A DNA stretch of 64,000 bases from JAUIIK01 sp963709995 (GCA_963709995.1 CAVPYN010000017.1:252529-316528), one strand, 5' to 3'; counted from the first letter of the stretch, positions 9,295 through 18,672 are shown. Numbers and translations: made by a program. The notes: generated by a model not told the origin, from the sequence alone.

Positions 9295-12090
9295 CTAGTT
9301 CAGCGTGAAGCTGACTACCTGGCCCATACCCAGCATGACACCGAAGTTCGAGACGTAGAAGGTGTCGTCCGCGCCGATCGCCAGGCCGGTCGCGAAGGTC
9401 AGTCCCGCACTCGCAACTTCCGTGTGCCCGCCATCCATGGAAACCATCATCACCGCTGAGGAGACGTCTTCGCTCAGCAAGCCATTCTTGGCAAGCTCCA
9501 GGGCGTACAGATTTCCTTCAGAATCAAACGCAACATCCACGATGTTGGTAAAGCCTTCGGCATAGACGGAAGCTTCCCCATCAAGAGTAACCCTCCAGAT
9601 GCGCGCCGCGCCCGGCACGAACGGGAAGCCGGTCAGTTCACCGACATAGAAGGCGCCGTCCGGTCCCATGACTACGCCAGTCGGCACCGCCTGCATCGGC
9701 ATCTGGGCGCCTTCCGGTAGTCCGAGGAACGGCGGGGCATCGACCATCCGGTCGGCGAACACCGCGAGCGTGGTTATCACGTTGTCTTCGTGGATGTGCA
9801 GCAGCGCGTTTGCCCCGGCGTCCGAGACAACCCATCCGCTTGCGCCATCTGACACGAGCGAGAAGGGATTGCTGTCAAGTTCCCCATTGTCGGGGTTATT
9901 GACCGTCTCGTAAACCGCAACATCGACGCTCAGAATCGGGCTGCTCCCGGGAGCCGCCGAAACGATCCAGCCCAGATCAGATGCCTCCACCGGGTAGTCC
10001 GCCCGTGCAGCGGGATCAGCGCCCAGTCCGACAACCGTATGAAGCAGTCCGTCGGCATCCATCGCGACATCTTGCGCACCGACAGTATCTTCTCCCAGGT
10101 CGACGGAAGATATTCCGGCCACAGCCGTCGTTCGGCCATCGGCAGAGATGAGCTCGACGGTACTCGAATAGCCGAAGCAGGCTTCCGCTTCGCCATCCGG
10201 AGTGACGATGACCTGGCACGTGTCGCCACCATCGCCTGCCTGGGTCACGTAGATGTCGCCATTGTCATTGACTATCAGACCACGTGGCGCAACAAGCCCA
10301 TCCGCGCGAACGGTCAGGGCAGGACCTTCGGGGAAAGGCTCGCCAACTCCCTCGATAGCAACGACCTGTCCCATCCCGGGCATAACGCCGAAGTTCGAGA
10401 CGTAGGCGGTGCCGTCAGGCCCCATTGCCAGACCTGTGGCGAAGATGAGGCCGTCGCTCGGGACGTCCTCCTGCGTTCCGTCCGGCATGACCTTGACGAT
10501 CTGCGCGGCAGCCGACGCCGGATTGGACGGATCGGCATTCAGCAGTCCGCCCGCCACGCCTTCGAGGACGAAGAGATTTCCTACACCGTCGAATGCGACA
10601 TCAAGGATATTGGTGAAACCATCGGCGTAGACCGTCGAATCGCCTTCGCTGGTGACTCGCCAGACGCGCGCCGCTCCCGGAACGAATGGGAAGCCGGTCA
10701 GTTCACCGACATAGAACGCGCCATCGGGCCCCATGACCGTGCCGGTCGGAACGGCCTGCATTGGAATCATTGCGCCGTCCGGAAGTCCGAGAAGCGCTGG
10801 GGCTGCGACCATCTGGTCTGGGAAGACGGCCAGTGTGCCGATGTTGCCCTCTGTGTCGACGTGCAGCAGGTCATTGCCACCAGCGTCTGAAACAACCCAT
10901 CCGCCTGCGCCATCCATGGCGAGCGAATACGGGTTGCTATCGATGCCACCTTCTTCTGGATCGCCGCCATCGGGGTTCTCAAGTCCCTCGTAGGCTGCGA
11001 TGTCGATGACCGTTTCCCAGCCGCCTTCACCGTCCGACATGAAGATCCAGCCGAGGTTGTTGCCAAAGTCGCCATACGTTGCCTCACGATCGGCGGGATC
11101 GCCGCCAAGTCCGATCGTGCCGTAGACGGTGCCATCCAACGCGACGACAACATCCTGAACAGATCCACCCTCGCCACCTGCTGTGACTTCAGGCAGGCCA
11201 GAAACGACCGTCGTCATCGATCCATCTGATGGATCGATAGCGAATACGCTGCTGGTGTAGCCGTAGCAGATTTCCACCAGATCTCCGCCCGGCCCCGGCC
11301 CCTCGAAGCAGTTCTCGGTCGGAATACCGCTGTCGATACCGTAAACCAGGCCATCCGAACCAACGAACAGCCCACGCGGATTGCTGATGCCATCAACGAT
11401 GACCTCGCCGACGGGTTCTACTGGTGGCTCCACCTCGCCGATGAGTTCATTGCCCAGCAAACCGAGGAGAACCAGATCGCCGTGCAGCTCAAAACGAGCG
11501 CGCTCGAACCATTGGGTCGGCACGGTGTCGCCGCTGCTATTGGTCTCCATCGAAACTTCGCTGATCGGGTAGCCAAAGAGCGCCAGCGACTCGGCGAACG
11601 AGGTACCTTCATCACCCAGGTCTAGACCGTGGCTGGACCAGTAGTCATAGAACTCAGGTGCGATCGCGTGTCCGGTTTCCGGGAAGTAATGCTCAGCGCT
11701 GGGGTCGGCCTTCGGGAATGTAAACCAGTTGAGGCCCATGTCCAGCAGAACTTCATTACCCAGCCGCCCGAGTAGGACCTCATAGACGGTTCCAGCGTTC
11801 TCGGGGTGGTATTCCATCCGCTCACGCTCGAACCACTGGGTCAGCAACTCTTCGTTCAGGTCTGGATTGAGCTCGTCCCCAGCTTCGGTAATCGGAAATC
11901 CAAAGACTGGAAGTTCGCCGTTCAGCGTCCAGAAGCTCTGGAACGGCTCACAGAGGTTGTGACCGGTTTCTTCGAAATAGTCGCATCCCTCTTCCGGCTG
12001 GGCGGGCTGGGCCAGGACAGCCGATCCCGAAACGAGCAGCAGCGCGAGGGCTGCAACCAGACTGATCATACGTCTCAAATGGGTCCTCAC
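9295..12090 (-). CDS. Secreted ScyD/ScyE-type protein with two internal propeller copies and two N-terminal sequence repeats
   Basis: A 931-residue exported protein. Residues 1-28 are a signal peptide (basic start, hydrophobic core, cleavage after VLAQ). Residues about 36-120 and 130-225 are two copies of a repeat with the pattern YFxETGH...F..YW..(N/S)G....FG(F/Y)PI(T/S)E...TQWFER.R.E.H, common in exported Chloroflexota proteins. Residues about 228-600 and 600-931 are two tandem ScyD-like modules of NHL/beta-propeller character, each carrying GPDGAFYVGELTGFPFVPGA and SNFGVMxGMGQVV. The start is GTG at 12090; an ATG seven codons later is possible. The two modules stay similar at DNA level, pointing to a fairly recent internal duplication. 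Ligand is unknown; there is no catalytic motif. Confidence 0.88.
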   Translation of the reverse strand: MRTHLRRMISLVAALALLLVSGSAVLAQPAQPEEGCDYFEETGHNLCEPFQSFWTLNGELPVFGFPITEAGDELNPDLNEELLTQWFERERMEYHPENAGTVYEVLLGRLGNEVLLDMGLNWFTFPKADPSAEHYFPETGHAIAPEFYDYWSSHGLDLGDEGTSFAESLALFGYPISEVSMETNSSGDTVPTQWFERARFELHGDLVLLGLLGNELIGEVEPPVEPVGEVIVDGISNPRGLFVGSDGLVYGIDSGIPTENCFEGPGPGGDLVEICYGYTSSVFAIDPSDGSMTTVVSGLPEVTAGGEGGSVQDVVVALDGTVYGTIGLGGDPADREATYGDFGNNLGWIFMSDGEGGWETVIDIAAYEGLENPDGGDPEEGGIDSNPYSLAMDGAGGWVVSDAGGNDLLHVDTEGNIGTLAVFPDQMVAAPALLGLPDGAMIPMQAVPTGTVMGPDGAFYVGELTGFPFVPGAARVWRVTSEGDSTVYADGFTNILDVAFDGVGNLFVLEGVAGGLLNADPSNPASAAAQIVKVMPDGTQEDVPSDGLIFATGLAMGPDGTAYVSNFGVMPGMGQVVAIEGVGEPFPEGPALTVRADGLVAPRGLIVNDNGDIYVTQAGDGGDTCQVIVTPDGEAEACFGYSSTVELISADGRTTAVAGISSVDLGEDTVGAQDVAMDADGLLHTVVGLGADPAARADYPVEASDLGWIVSAAPGSSPILSVDVAVYETVNNPDNGELDSNPFSLVSDGASGWVVSDAGANALLHIHEDNVITTLAVFADRMVDAPPFLGLPEGAQMPMQAVPTGVVMGPDGAFYVGELTGFPFVPGAARIWRVTLDGEASVYAEGFTNIVDVAFDSEGNLYALELAKNGLLSEDVSSAVMMVSMDGGHTEVASAGLTFATGLAIGADDTFYVSNFGVMLGMGQVVSFTLN

Positions 12091-12275
12091 TTTCCTTGAT
12101 ATGGCACTAAGCGCTAATCAGGTACTATCAAGAGGTCATAACCAGCGAATTCCTACAGATGTTTTGCGCATCCTCCTAACCCTTGGCCGTTCGTTTCTCC
12201 GTACCCACACATCATAGCCGATTCGGGGCCCCGAGTGAAGATCCGGCGATGCGTACGGGAACAGCAGTGCATCCG

Positions 12276-12509
12276 CTACTCGGTGGCTGCGCTGGTCCGG
12301 GATAGCTTCGCCCGGTGAGCCGGGAGCCGATCACCGACCAGGCCAACGTCAAGGCCCGCCCTGCCGGCGAGGAGCGCGAGCAGCGCTCCAGCCAGGATCC
12401 AGACGCCGACACCACCGGACGGTTCGCGCAGCGCGATCGCCCCGATACCGAGGACCAACAGCGCGCAGCCGCAAAGGTACGACAACGCCCGCGCGCCTAC
12501 CCGAACCAT
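12276..12509 (-). CDS. Small hypothetical membrane protein (two membrane segments)
   Basis: A 77-residue candidate starting at the ATG at 12509, or 81 residues from the TTG at 12521. It contains two hydrophobic segments (LSYLCGCALLVLGIGAIAL and VGVWILAGALLALLAG) separated by a short polar turn, and a basic C-terminal tail. It lies downstream of the MMPL transporter on the same strand, behind an inverted repeat. No convincing ribosome binding site is seen close to the ATG, and plus-strand frames across the same stretch are equally long but not protein-like. I treat it as plausible rather than established. Confidence 0.45.
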   Translation of the reverse strand: MVRVGARALSYLCGCALLVLGIGAIALREPSGGVGVWILAGALLALLAGRAGLDVGLVGDRLPAHRAKLSRTSAATE

Positions 12510-12550
12510 GCTGATAAGCAAACCAGCGACCAGAAACTCCGTCGGACAAT

Positions 12551-12578
12551 ACAGGGCGCCCCTTTCGGGGAGCCCTGT
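12551..12578 (-). terminator. GC-rich hairpin after the MMPL gene
   Basis: Inverted repeat ACAGGGC-G-CCCC with loop TTTC and return arm GGGG-A-GCCCTGT, placed 22 bases past the stop of the MMPL gene. On the minus strand the hairpin is followed by TATTGT rather than a clean T run, so it may be a weak terminator or an RNA 3'-end stabiliser. Confidence 0.5.
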
Positions 12579-12599
12579 GCAGAGGAGAAAAGACTCCAG

Positions 12600-14819
12600 C
12601 TAGTCGCCGGCGACTGGAATCGGTTCAGGAGTTTCCCGTGCTCCCTCCACGTTGATGGCTGGAAGCCATTCGAGCCAGTTCGGGAAGTACCAGTTACGGT
12701 CGCCCAGCAGCACCATCGTGGAAGGCACGAGCACTGACCGCACGATGGTTGCGTCAAGTACAACCGCTACCGCCAATCCAAAGCCCATCTGCTGGAAGTT
12801 GGCCAGGTCACCAAGGGCAAACCCGCCGAACACACCGACCATGATCAACGCTGCCCCGCTAATGATGCTGGCGGTCGAACGCAGCCCGTCCTCGACTGCA
12901 GTGGCGTTGTCACCAGTTTCGTCGAAGCGCTCTTTGATCCGGCTCAACAGGAATATGTGGTAATCCATCGAGAGACCGAAGAGAACCGCGAACAGGAAGA
13001 GCGGAATCCAGTTGTCGATGCGGTCAACCGTATGAAAACCGAAGAGATTCGCACCGACCCCATGCTGGAAGACCAGGGTAATCAACCCGTATGCCGCAAA
13101 CACCGAGAGCAGATTCATCAGGATCGCCTTCAGCGGGATGACGATCGATCGGAAGGCTAGCAACAGGAGGAAGAAGCTGATCGCGAGCACCATCGCGAAC
13201 ACACGCGGTGTGTATTCGACCATCAGCGCGGTGAAGTCCTGGGTGGTCGCTGTGCTGCCTCCGACGAAGACGGTGTCAGCCTCGAAGTGGGCTGGAATGT
13301 AACTGTCGCGCAATCGGGTCACAGCATCCATCGCGGCGCTGGACTGTGCATCGCCCGCGATCGGCGCATCTATCACCAGCAGATCGTTGCCGGGCGCCGC
13401 CTCGATCTCAACCGGCCCAAACACCGGATCTTCCTCAAGATCCGCGAGCAATCCATCGACTGCGTGCTGCACCTCGACAGAGTTCACATCATTGGTATCG
13501 ACAACAATTCTGGCCGGTTCGATATCTGCGCCTTCGAACTCGCCCTTGAAGATCGTGTAAGCCTGGACGCTCGGCTCATCAGCCGGCAGTGTCGTGATTC
13601 CGGATGATCCAAGATCGATAGTCAACGTGAACGACGCCAACAGGAGCAGAAACCCGCCCGAAAGAGCTGCACTGGCAATTGGCCTCCGCATTACGGTGCG
13701 GGCAATACCTGCCCAGAAGCTCGTCTCCGACGATCGGTTGCGCTTGCCGTAGCCAATGATCGGCAGGCGTCCGGCATTGATCCGGTCACCGAGCAGGCTC
13801 AGCACCGCCGGGAGCAGGGTCATCGTCATGACCAGGGAGACGAGGACTACCAGGATCGCTCCCAGCCCCAGGCTGACGAAGAGACTATCTGGAACGAGAA
13901 GCATCCCGCTAAGCGCTGTGACGACGGTGAGGCCAGAAAACAGAATTGCTTTGCTCGAGGTATCGCCGGTTCGTACGATCGCATCCATCTTGCCGTGCCC
14001 GGCTTCTCGCTCTTCACGGAATCGAGCGACGATAAAGAGCACGTAGTCGATGCCGACCGCCAGGCCGATCATAAAGATCATGTTGACGATAAAGAACGAC
14101 AGGTCAGTGAACTGACCAACCACAGCTGTTACACCGAGCGTTGTCAGGATCGAGACCACGGCCAGGATCAGCGGCAACCCGGCGGCGACCAGCGCGCCAA
14201 AGACCACGATCAGGACGACGATGGCAATGGCGATGCCGATCATCTCACCGCGCTGGAGGGTGCTCTCAGCTGCCGAAGCGAACGCATGGTTGATACTCGC
14301 TCCGCCGACGGTCCGAACTTCAAAGCCTGGCGTCGCCGTTGATTCTTCCTCGATCAAATCAAGGAACTCCGCCGAGTTTTCCACGGCTTCGTTCGGATCT
14401 CCGGCAAGCGTCACCAGGACCATTGTTCCGGCGCCGTCCCGCGCAGCCATCGACGGGGCAGACGTCTGATAGTACGTCGTCACCGATGCGACATCTTCGA
14501 GCGCATCAATCTCGAGCGCCAGTTCTTCAATGAAACTTTGGAACTCGGGCTGATCGACCCGATAGGCGCCCGAGGTGACGATGACGTATTCCTCAGCTGG
14601 GGCCTCGGCTCCACCGTTGATTCTTTCCTGAATCAACTCGTCAGCGGTAACCGACTCTATATCGGTTGTTGTCTCGCTTTCCTGAGTGAGCGCGTCGCCA
14701 AGCCAGCCGGACGCGATAAAGAGCGCCAGAGCAAGCATGCCTACCCAGGAAACCAGCGTGATCCACGGGTGGTTCGCGCTGCGTTGCGCGAGTTTCCCGG
14801 TAATACCTTGCGGTTGCAT
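12600..14819 (-). CDS. MMPL family RND transporter
   Basis: A 739-residue inner-membrane transporter of the MMPL/RND type. It has a membrane helix at residues 21-40, a periplasmic domain (about 45-165), a block of five to six helices (about 175-360), a second periplasmic domain (about 400-525) and a second helix block (about 540-710). The internal symmetry GLAVGIDYVLFIVARFREE versus GLSMDYHIFLLSRIKERFDETGD is the MMPL hallmark; the Asp-Tyr pairs are the proton-relay positions of RND pumps. The frame extends 25 codons further upstream, but the ATG at 14819 has GGAGG eight bases before it and begins the usual MMPL N-terminus (GKLAQRSANHPW). Lipid or drug export is typical; substrate unknown. 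Confidence 0.92.
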   Translation of the reverse strand: MQPQGITGKLAQRSANHPWITLVSWVGMLALALFIASGWLGDALTQESETTTDIESVTADELIQERINGGAEAPAEEYVIVTSGAYRVDQPEFQSFIEELALEIDALEDVASVTTYYQTSAPSMAARDGAGTMVLVTLAGDPNEAVENSAEFLDLIEEESTATPGFEVRTVGGASINHAFASAAESTLQRGEMIGIAIAIVVLIVVFGALVAAGLPLILAVVSILTTLGVTAVVGQFTDLSFFIVNMIFMIGLAVGIDYVLFIVARFREEREAGHGKMDAIVRTGDTSSKAILFSGLTVVTALSGMLLVPDSLFVSLGLGAILVVLVSLVMTMTLLPAVLSLLGDRINAGRLPIIGYGKRNRSSETSFWAGIARTVMRRPIASAALSGGFLLLLASFTLTIDLGSSGITTLPADEPSVQAYTIFKGEFEGADIEPARIVVDTNDVNSVEVQHAVDGLLADLEEDPVFGPVEIEAAPGNDLLVIDAPIAGDAQSSAAMDAVTRLRDSYIPAHFEADTVFVGGSTATTQDFTALMVEYTPRVFAMVLAISFFLLLLAFRSIVIPLKAILMNLLSVFAAYGLITLVFQHGVGANLFGFHTVDRIDNWIPLFLFAVLFGLSMDYHIFLLSRIKERFDETGDNATAVEDGLRSTASIISGAALIMVGVFGGFALGDLANFQQMGFGLAVAVVLDATIVRSVLVPSTMVLLGDRNWYFPNWLEWLPAINVEGARETPEPIPVAGD

Positions 14820-15071
14820 CGTTGAATCCTCCAACTGTTCCACCACGAACATCGGCGAGCCCCATTGCTCGTCGGGTATCATGATCCATCCCAACCGGTG
14901 CTGGCCGCATCATCCTTTGGTTTATTTCAGGGTTGATTTTTCCCGGATCGGATGAAGTGTGGTGAACCGCTTCGGATTGACCTGGCACGAACCGGCTAAC
15001 TACACTTGCATTGCGCGTTGCGCTCCAGGCTGGCTCCGAGCACCGGCCGGAGATCATCAGGGTCAGGTACC

Positions 15072-15293
15072 ATGCTGCGCGAGATGATTCGACGCATGAA
15101 CAGGCGGGACTGGCTATTCTATGGCCTGATGGTGGCCGCACTTGCGCCAGCTATCTTTCACATCGCCAACAACAGAGCGATTAATGGGATGATCATTATC
15201 ATCTTCGGCATCGGAGTTGGAAGCGTCACCCGCTACCTGATGATCATGGATCCAAAGCGAGATCCGGATAACGAGGACCAGGATTCGTTGTGA
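15072..15293 (+). CDS. Small hypothetical membrane protein
   Basis: A 73-residue protein with a basic N-terminus (MLREMIRRMNRRD), two hydrophobic segments (LFYGLMVAALAPAIFHIA and INGMIIIIFGIGVGSVT) and an acidic tail (DPKRDPDNEDQDSL). The ATG at 15072 is preferred; the frame is open 22 codons further upstream and a second ATG exists at 15096. The ribosome binding site is weak. It is divergent from the MMPL gene and precedes the flavoprotein gene by 34 bases, so the two may share a transcript. I do not recognise a family. Confidence 0.55.
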   Translation: MLREMIRRMNRRDWLFYGLMVAALAPAIFHIANNRAINGMIIIIFGIGVGSVTRYLMIMDPKRDPDNEDQDSL

Positions 15294-15327
15294 TGTCGAT
15301 ATCGCAAACCAGCAACCTGGCAGTTGC

Positions 15328-15867
15328 TTGAACAACGGAACCGTCAGTTCGAATGTGCTGTATGTGATCGTTACCGGCGCCGGCACCGCGCGTCGTATCC
15401 CGGCGATCCTCGAACGGCTTGTTCCACAGTTTGACCGAATCATCGTCGTGCCGACCGAGAACGCCAATCGCACCATCAGTAGACGAGAGTTGATGCTGAT
15501 CAACGGTGTCACCGTCGTCGACAGCTACTTCGATCCGACGATTCTTCCGTATCCACCGGAGGGCGTTGTCCTTATGGCACCCTGCACATTCAATTCGCTT
15601 AACAAGCTCGCGCTCGGCATCGCGGATACACTCGCCCTTTCCATCGCCGCCGAAGCGATAGGTCGCGGCACGCCAGTCGTTGTCGCCGTCTCGGTCAATC
15701 CCCCGCTGTACAGCCATCCGCGAACACGCGCATCAATGGAAATCCTGCGTTCCTGGGGGATCGACGTCATTCAACCGAACGGAAAAAAAGGCTGGATGAC
15801 GCTCGCTGGGGACGACCAGATCATCGCGGCCGTGGCGCGAGCGAGCGATGTTGACCCCGAACGATAG
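15328..15867 (+). CDS. Flavoprotein (PF02441), PPC-decarboxylase-like fold
   Basis: A 179-residue single-domain protein of the HFCD flavoprotein family, which includes phosphopantothenoylcysteine decarboxylase and UbiX. The start LYVIVTGAGTARRIPAILERL gives the first beta strand and FMN-phosphate loop; the motif APCTFNSLNKLALGIADTLAL at about residues 84-104 corresponds to the PASANT/APMNT region with the Asn and the following ADNL-like stretch; VNPPLYSHP near residue 121 resembles the substrate clamp. The His of PPC decarboxylase (after the first strand) is not visible, so it may not be a CoA biosynthesis enzyme. The likely start is TTG at 15328. It converges on the SDR gene with 13 bases between. 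Confidence 0.75.
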   Translation: MNNGTVSSNVLYVIVTGAGTARRIPAILERLVPQFDRIIVVPTENANRTISRRELMLINGVTVVDSYFDPTILPYPPEGVVLMAPCTFNSLNKLALGIADTLALSIAAEAIGRGTPVVVAVSVNPPLYSHPRTRASMEILRSWGIDVIQPNGKKGWMTLAGDDQIIAAVARASDVDPER

Positions 15868-15880
15868 TCATAATCACCGG

Positions 15881-16657
15881 CTACTGGGCGGTGTAACCGC
15901 CATCAATCATCAACTCCGCGCCAACAACAAAGGCAGAACGATCGGAAGCCAGGTAGGTCGCCGCGTCGGCGATCTCTTCCGCGTTGGCAATGCGGCCAAC
16001 CGGATAGCGCATTCTGAAACGCTCGTCCGCCGCCGCCTGCTCTTCGGGTGTGCGCTCGACGCTCTGGGCGCGGACGAGCGGTGTGTCCGTCGTGCCTGGA
16101 CAGAGCGCATTGACGCGTACACCCTGCTGGATGTGCTCAAGAGCCATCGCCCTGGTTAGCTGGGATACGGCGCCCTTGGATGCGCAGTATGCGGGCACGC
16201 CCGCTGAACCGACCGAGCCCAGATTTGACGAGATGTTGATGACGCTGCCGCCTCGTCCCGAGCCGCTATCGAGCATCAGCGGAAGTACGAATTTGGAGCA
16301 AAGGAAAACTCCCCGAACATTCGTGTTCATGAGATTGTCCCAGGCGTCGATGCTCATATCGATCACGCTGCCAAAGTCGATGATGCCGGCATTATTGACG
16401 AGAATATCGACGTGGTCCGTCAGACGCGCAACTTCCGTTGCCATCGCCTCAACGCTTGCCGCATCCCGAACGTCGGCCTCGACGAAGAATGCCGTGCCGC
16501 CACGCTGACTGATCCGGTCGACGATCTCCGCGGCACGGGTGGAATTGCGACCAACAAGAGCGACAGTGGCGCCCTCATCGGCGAATCTGGTCCCGATTGC
16601 CGCGCCTATGCCAGAGGTTCCGCCGGTGATGACCGCGAACTTGCTTTCCAGTTCCAA
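15881..16657 (-). CDS. SDR family oxidoreductase
   Basis: A 258-residue classical short-chain dehydrogenase/reductase. The NAD(P) binding motif TGGTSGIGAAIG begins near residue 11, NNAG near residue 89, the catalytic Ser in VINISSNLGS near 142, and YCASK (Tyr-x-x-x-Lys) near 155-159. The C-terminal segment AEEIADAATYLASDRSAFVVGAELMIDGG is typical of fatty-acyl, sugar or sterol-type members. The start is TTG at 16657, supported by TAGGAG seven bases upstream; no better ATG is present. The substrate is not predictable. It is on the minus strand behind a 126-base gap after the DinB gene and probably has its own promoter. Confidence 0.92.
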   Translation of the reverse strand: MELESKFAVITGGTSGIGAAIGTRFADEGATVALVGRNSTRAAEIVDRISQRGGTAFFVEADVRDAASVEAMATEVARLTDHVDILVNNAGIIDFGSVIDMSIDAWDNLMNTNVRGVFLCSKFVLPLMLDSGSGRGGSVINISSNLGSVGSAGVPAYCASKGAVSQLTRAMALEHIQQGVRVNALCPGTTDTPLVRAQSVERTPEEQAAADERFRMRYPVGRIANAEEIADAATYLASDRSAFVVGAELMIDGGYTAQ

Positions 16658-16783
16658 TAGGGTCTCCTAACTGCTGTCATGGGGTTCATTGTTGTGAACC
16701 GGCGTCAGTGGGCCACGATAACAGGAATATCACGGTTATGCCCGAAGGATTCCAATCTTTAGGATAAGGGGGTGACGGGAGCT

Positions 16784-17284
16784 TCAAGCATCCGTCTCGG
16801 CTGCATCGGAGCCACCAAGCAACTGCCGCAGACGTTCCTCGTACTCCTCGTCGCGTTCGATTACTCGCTCCGCGTATTGCCGGACGGTAATGTTCCCATG
16901 CACCGGATGCTGGCCAGTTCGTTCCCATCCGGCAACGGGCAGATCGAGCAGGATCGCTACATCCTGACGCCGCAACTCGATAAAGTCGTGAAGGGTCATC
17001 AGCGGATCCTGATTCACATAGTCGCGTTCAATTGGCCAGAGCGAATCCTCGACGCGCGCCAACCTGGGATTATCCTCAGCAATCATCAGACTCGTACGTT
17101 CGTGGAAGAGCTCTTCGAAGTCACGAAGATAGGCGAGTAGCTCAACCGCGCCCGGGCTGCCGCCGGGACCAGCCTTTGCGAGCGCCTCCGGCGTTGCTTC
17201 GGCAATCAGGGTATCGAGTCGCAGAGGGAACTGTTCGAGGCGGTCGATGAGCTCCTCACGATCCGCAAGGTCGATTGTGATCAT
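16784..17284 (-). CDS. DinB-like four-helix protein
   Basis: A 166-residue helical protein that resembles DinB/ClbS-type metal-dependent proteins, many of which transfer bacillithiol or mycothiol or bind a divalent metal. Supporting features are a pattern of four amphipathic helices and the segment GWERTGQHPVHGNITVRQYAERVIERDEEYEERL, which matches the W-x-R-x-G-x-H-x-x-x-G-x-x-T pattern of the family; the usual third His of the metal site is replaced in RVIERDEEY, so metal binding is uncertain. Its ATG overlaps the stop of the JAMM/racemase gene by four bases, so the two are translated together and probably function together. Confidence 0.75.
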   Translation of the reverse strand: MITIDLADREELIDRLEQFPLRLDTLIAEATPEALAKAGPGGSPGAVELLAYLRDFEELFHERTSLMIAEDNPRLARVEDSLWPIERDYVNQDPLMTLHDFIELRRQDVAILLDLPVAGWERTGQHPVHGNITVRQYAERVIERDEEYEERLRQLLGGSDAAETDA

Positions 17285-18672
17285 CGACCGGATAACCAGG
17301 CGCTACCCGACACTACCGGCGGCGGGGAGGCGTGCCGAGCGTCGCGCTCGAGTGCTTCTCGAACCGCGCCTTTTGCCAGCTCGGCAGTAGCATCGACAAG
17401 CGGCACGTTGATGTCGGAAGCGGAAAGCATCACCGGAATCTCGGTGCACGCCGCCAGAATCACATGCGCGCCACGCTGCTCCAGGTAATCAGCTGCTTCG
17501 ATCAAGCGCGCGCGAACCGAATCGTGCCGGTTGTTCGCCTTGACAGCGCGAATCGCCGGCATGACACAGTGTTCCTGCAGTTCTTCATTAGGGACAATCA
17601 CTTCGAGTCCGCGACGCCGCAGTGCATCCTGGTAGATTCCGGACGCGATCGTGCCATTCGTCGCCAACAACCCTACCCTTCGTGCAGCCGGGTAACCATC
17701 TACGATCGCGCCAGTGGCGGTATCCAGGATGCTGAGTATCGGGATGTCAACGTTTGGCTCCACCTGATCCAGAAACGCGTGCGCTGTGTTGCACGGAATG
17801 ACGACAAAGGTAGCCCCCATTCGTTCGAGTTGCCGCGCGCCAGAGATGAGCCAGGGAACGGGATCTTCACCCCCATGAAGCAATGCATCAGTACGGTCCG
17901 GAACGCGGGGATCGGAGTAGATCACAACCGGAATGTGATCCTGGTCGGTTTCCGCCGGTGTCTCGGCAACGATTTTGAGGAACAAATCCCCGGTAGCGGC
18001 TGGCCCCATCCCGCCCAGGACACCGATCATCGCCCGCGCCTCCGGCACGCCGCTATCGATGCCTTCCGCTCCCGATGTCACCGGGCTAGAGCCGAACCGA
18101 TCAGGCTCAGGCATCAGACGGCGCATCAGTCTCCGGGCTGCTGCTGCCACCCGCCAGCGGCCACGGTCTCTGGAACCGACTGCTTGCAAGGTGATCGGAA
18201 TCTCAACATAGTCCGTTCGATCCTCGCTGACACGGTAGGCTCTCAATTCAGGTTCATCGTGAACCAGTGAGACAATCATCATTAGCGCCCCGGGCCAGTT
18301 GGCCTCGGCCAGGTCGGTGTCTGAAGGTACTGGGGCCGAGGATGGATGAGAATGGTAGATCGCCCCTAGCCACCAACCACGCCGGTCCATTTCTTCGATC
18401 GCAACCACAACCTCGATATCGTTCATCCGGTAACGAGTCGGGCTGGCGAGAATGTTCGTGCCAGGCGTCAATCGAACCGGTGAAGATCCTTCGAAAGCGA
18501 TCAGGCCGCATGCTTCGTTTGGAAGCTCATCGCGGACATGATCGAGTATCGCGTCTCGAATATCGACTGGCAGCACCAGATTCTCGATCGGACAACCATC
18601 AAGGCGCTGCGAACCAAGGAAACTGCTCAGGACTGCTTCTGCTGCTATTTGGATTTCGGGGCGTTCTGCCAT
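17281..18672 (-). CDS. Fusion: JAMM/MPN metalloprotease domain plus aspartate/glutamate racemase domain
   Basis: A 463-residue two-domain protein. Residues about 33-160 form a JAB/MPN domain with a complete JAMM zinc site: Glu53 (NEACGL) and His107, His109, Ser117 and Asp120 in HSHPSSAPVPSDTD. Residues about 214-443 form an Asp/Glu/hydantoin racemase domain (PF01177) beginning MIGVLGGMGPAATGD, with both catalytic cysteines, Cys294 in IPCNTAH and Cys409 in AACTEIP. A basic linker of about 45 residues joins them. The ATG at 18672 is chosen over the TTG at 18687. A perfect TATAAT hexamer lies upstream on the minus strand (18705-18710). It is overlapped by the DinB gene. Each domain alone is common; I do not know this fusion. 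It could remove a D-residue-linked isopeptide and recycle the amino acid, which is speculation. Confidence 0.88.
   Translation of the reverse strand: MAERPEIQIAAEAVLSSFLGSQRLDGCPIENLVLPVDIRDAILDHVRDELPNEACGLIAFEGSSPVRLTPGTNILASPTRYRMNDIEVVVAIEEMDRRGWWLGAIYHSHPSSAPVPSDTDLAEANWPGALMMIVSLVHDEPELRAYRVSEDRTDYVEIPITLQAVGSRDRGRWRVAAAARRLMRRLMPEPDRFGSSPVTSGAEGIDSGVPEARAMIGVLGGMGPAATGDLFLKIVAETPAETDQDHIPVVIYSDPRVPDRTDALLHGGEDPVPWLISGARQLERMGATFVVIPCNTAHAFLDQVEPNVDIPILSILDTATGAIVDGYPAARRVGLLATNGTIASGIYQDALRRRGLEVIVPNEELQEHCVMPAIRAVKANNRHDSVRARLIEAADYLEQRGAHVILAACTEIPVMLSASDINVPLVDATAELAKGAVREALERDARHASPPPVVSGSAWLSGR

Noticed and set aside
10039..10890. 283-codon plus-strand frame inside the double-propeller gene
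   Set aside because: It is antisense to the ScyD repeats and has no protein character of its own.
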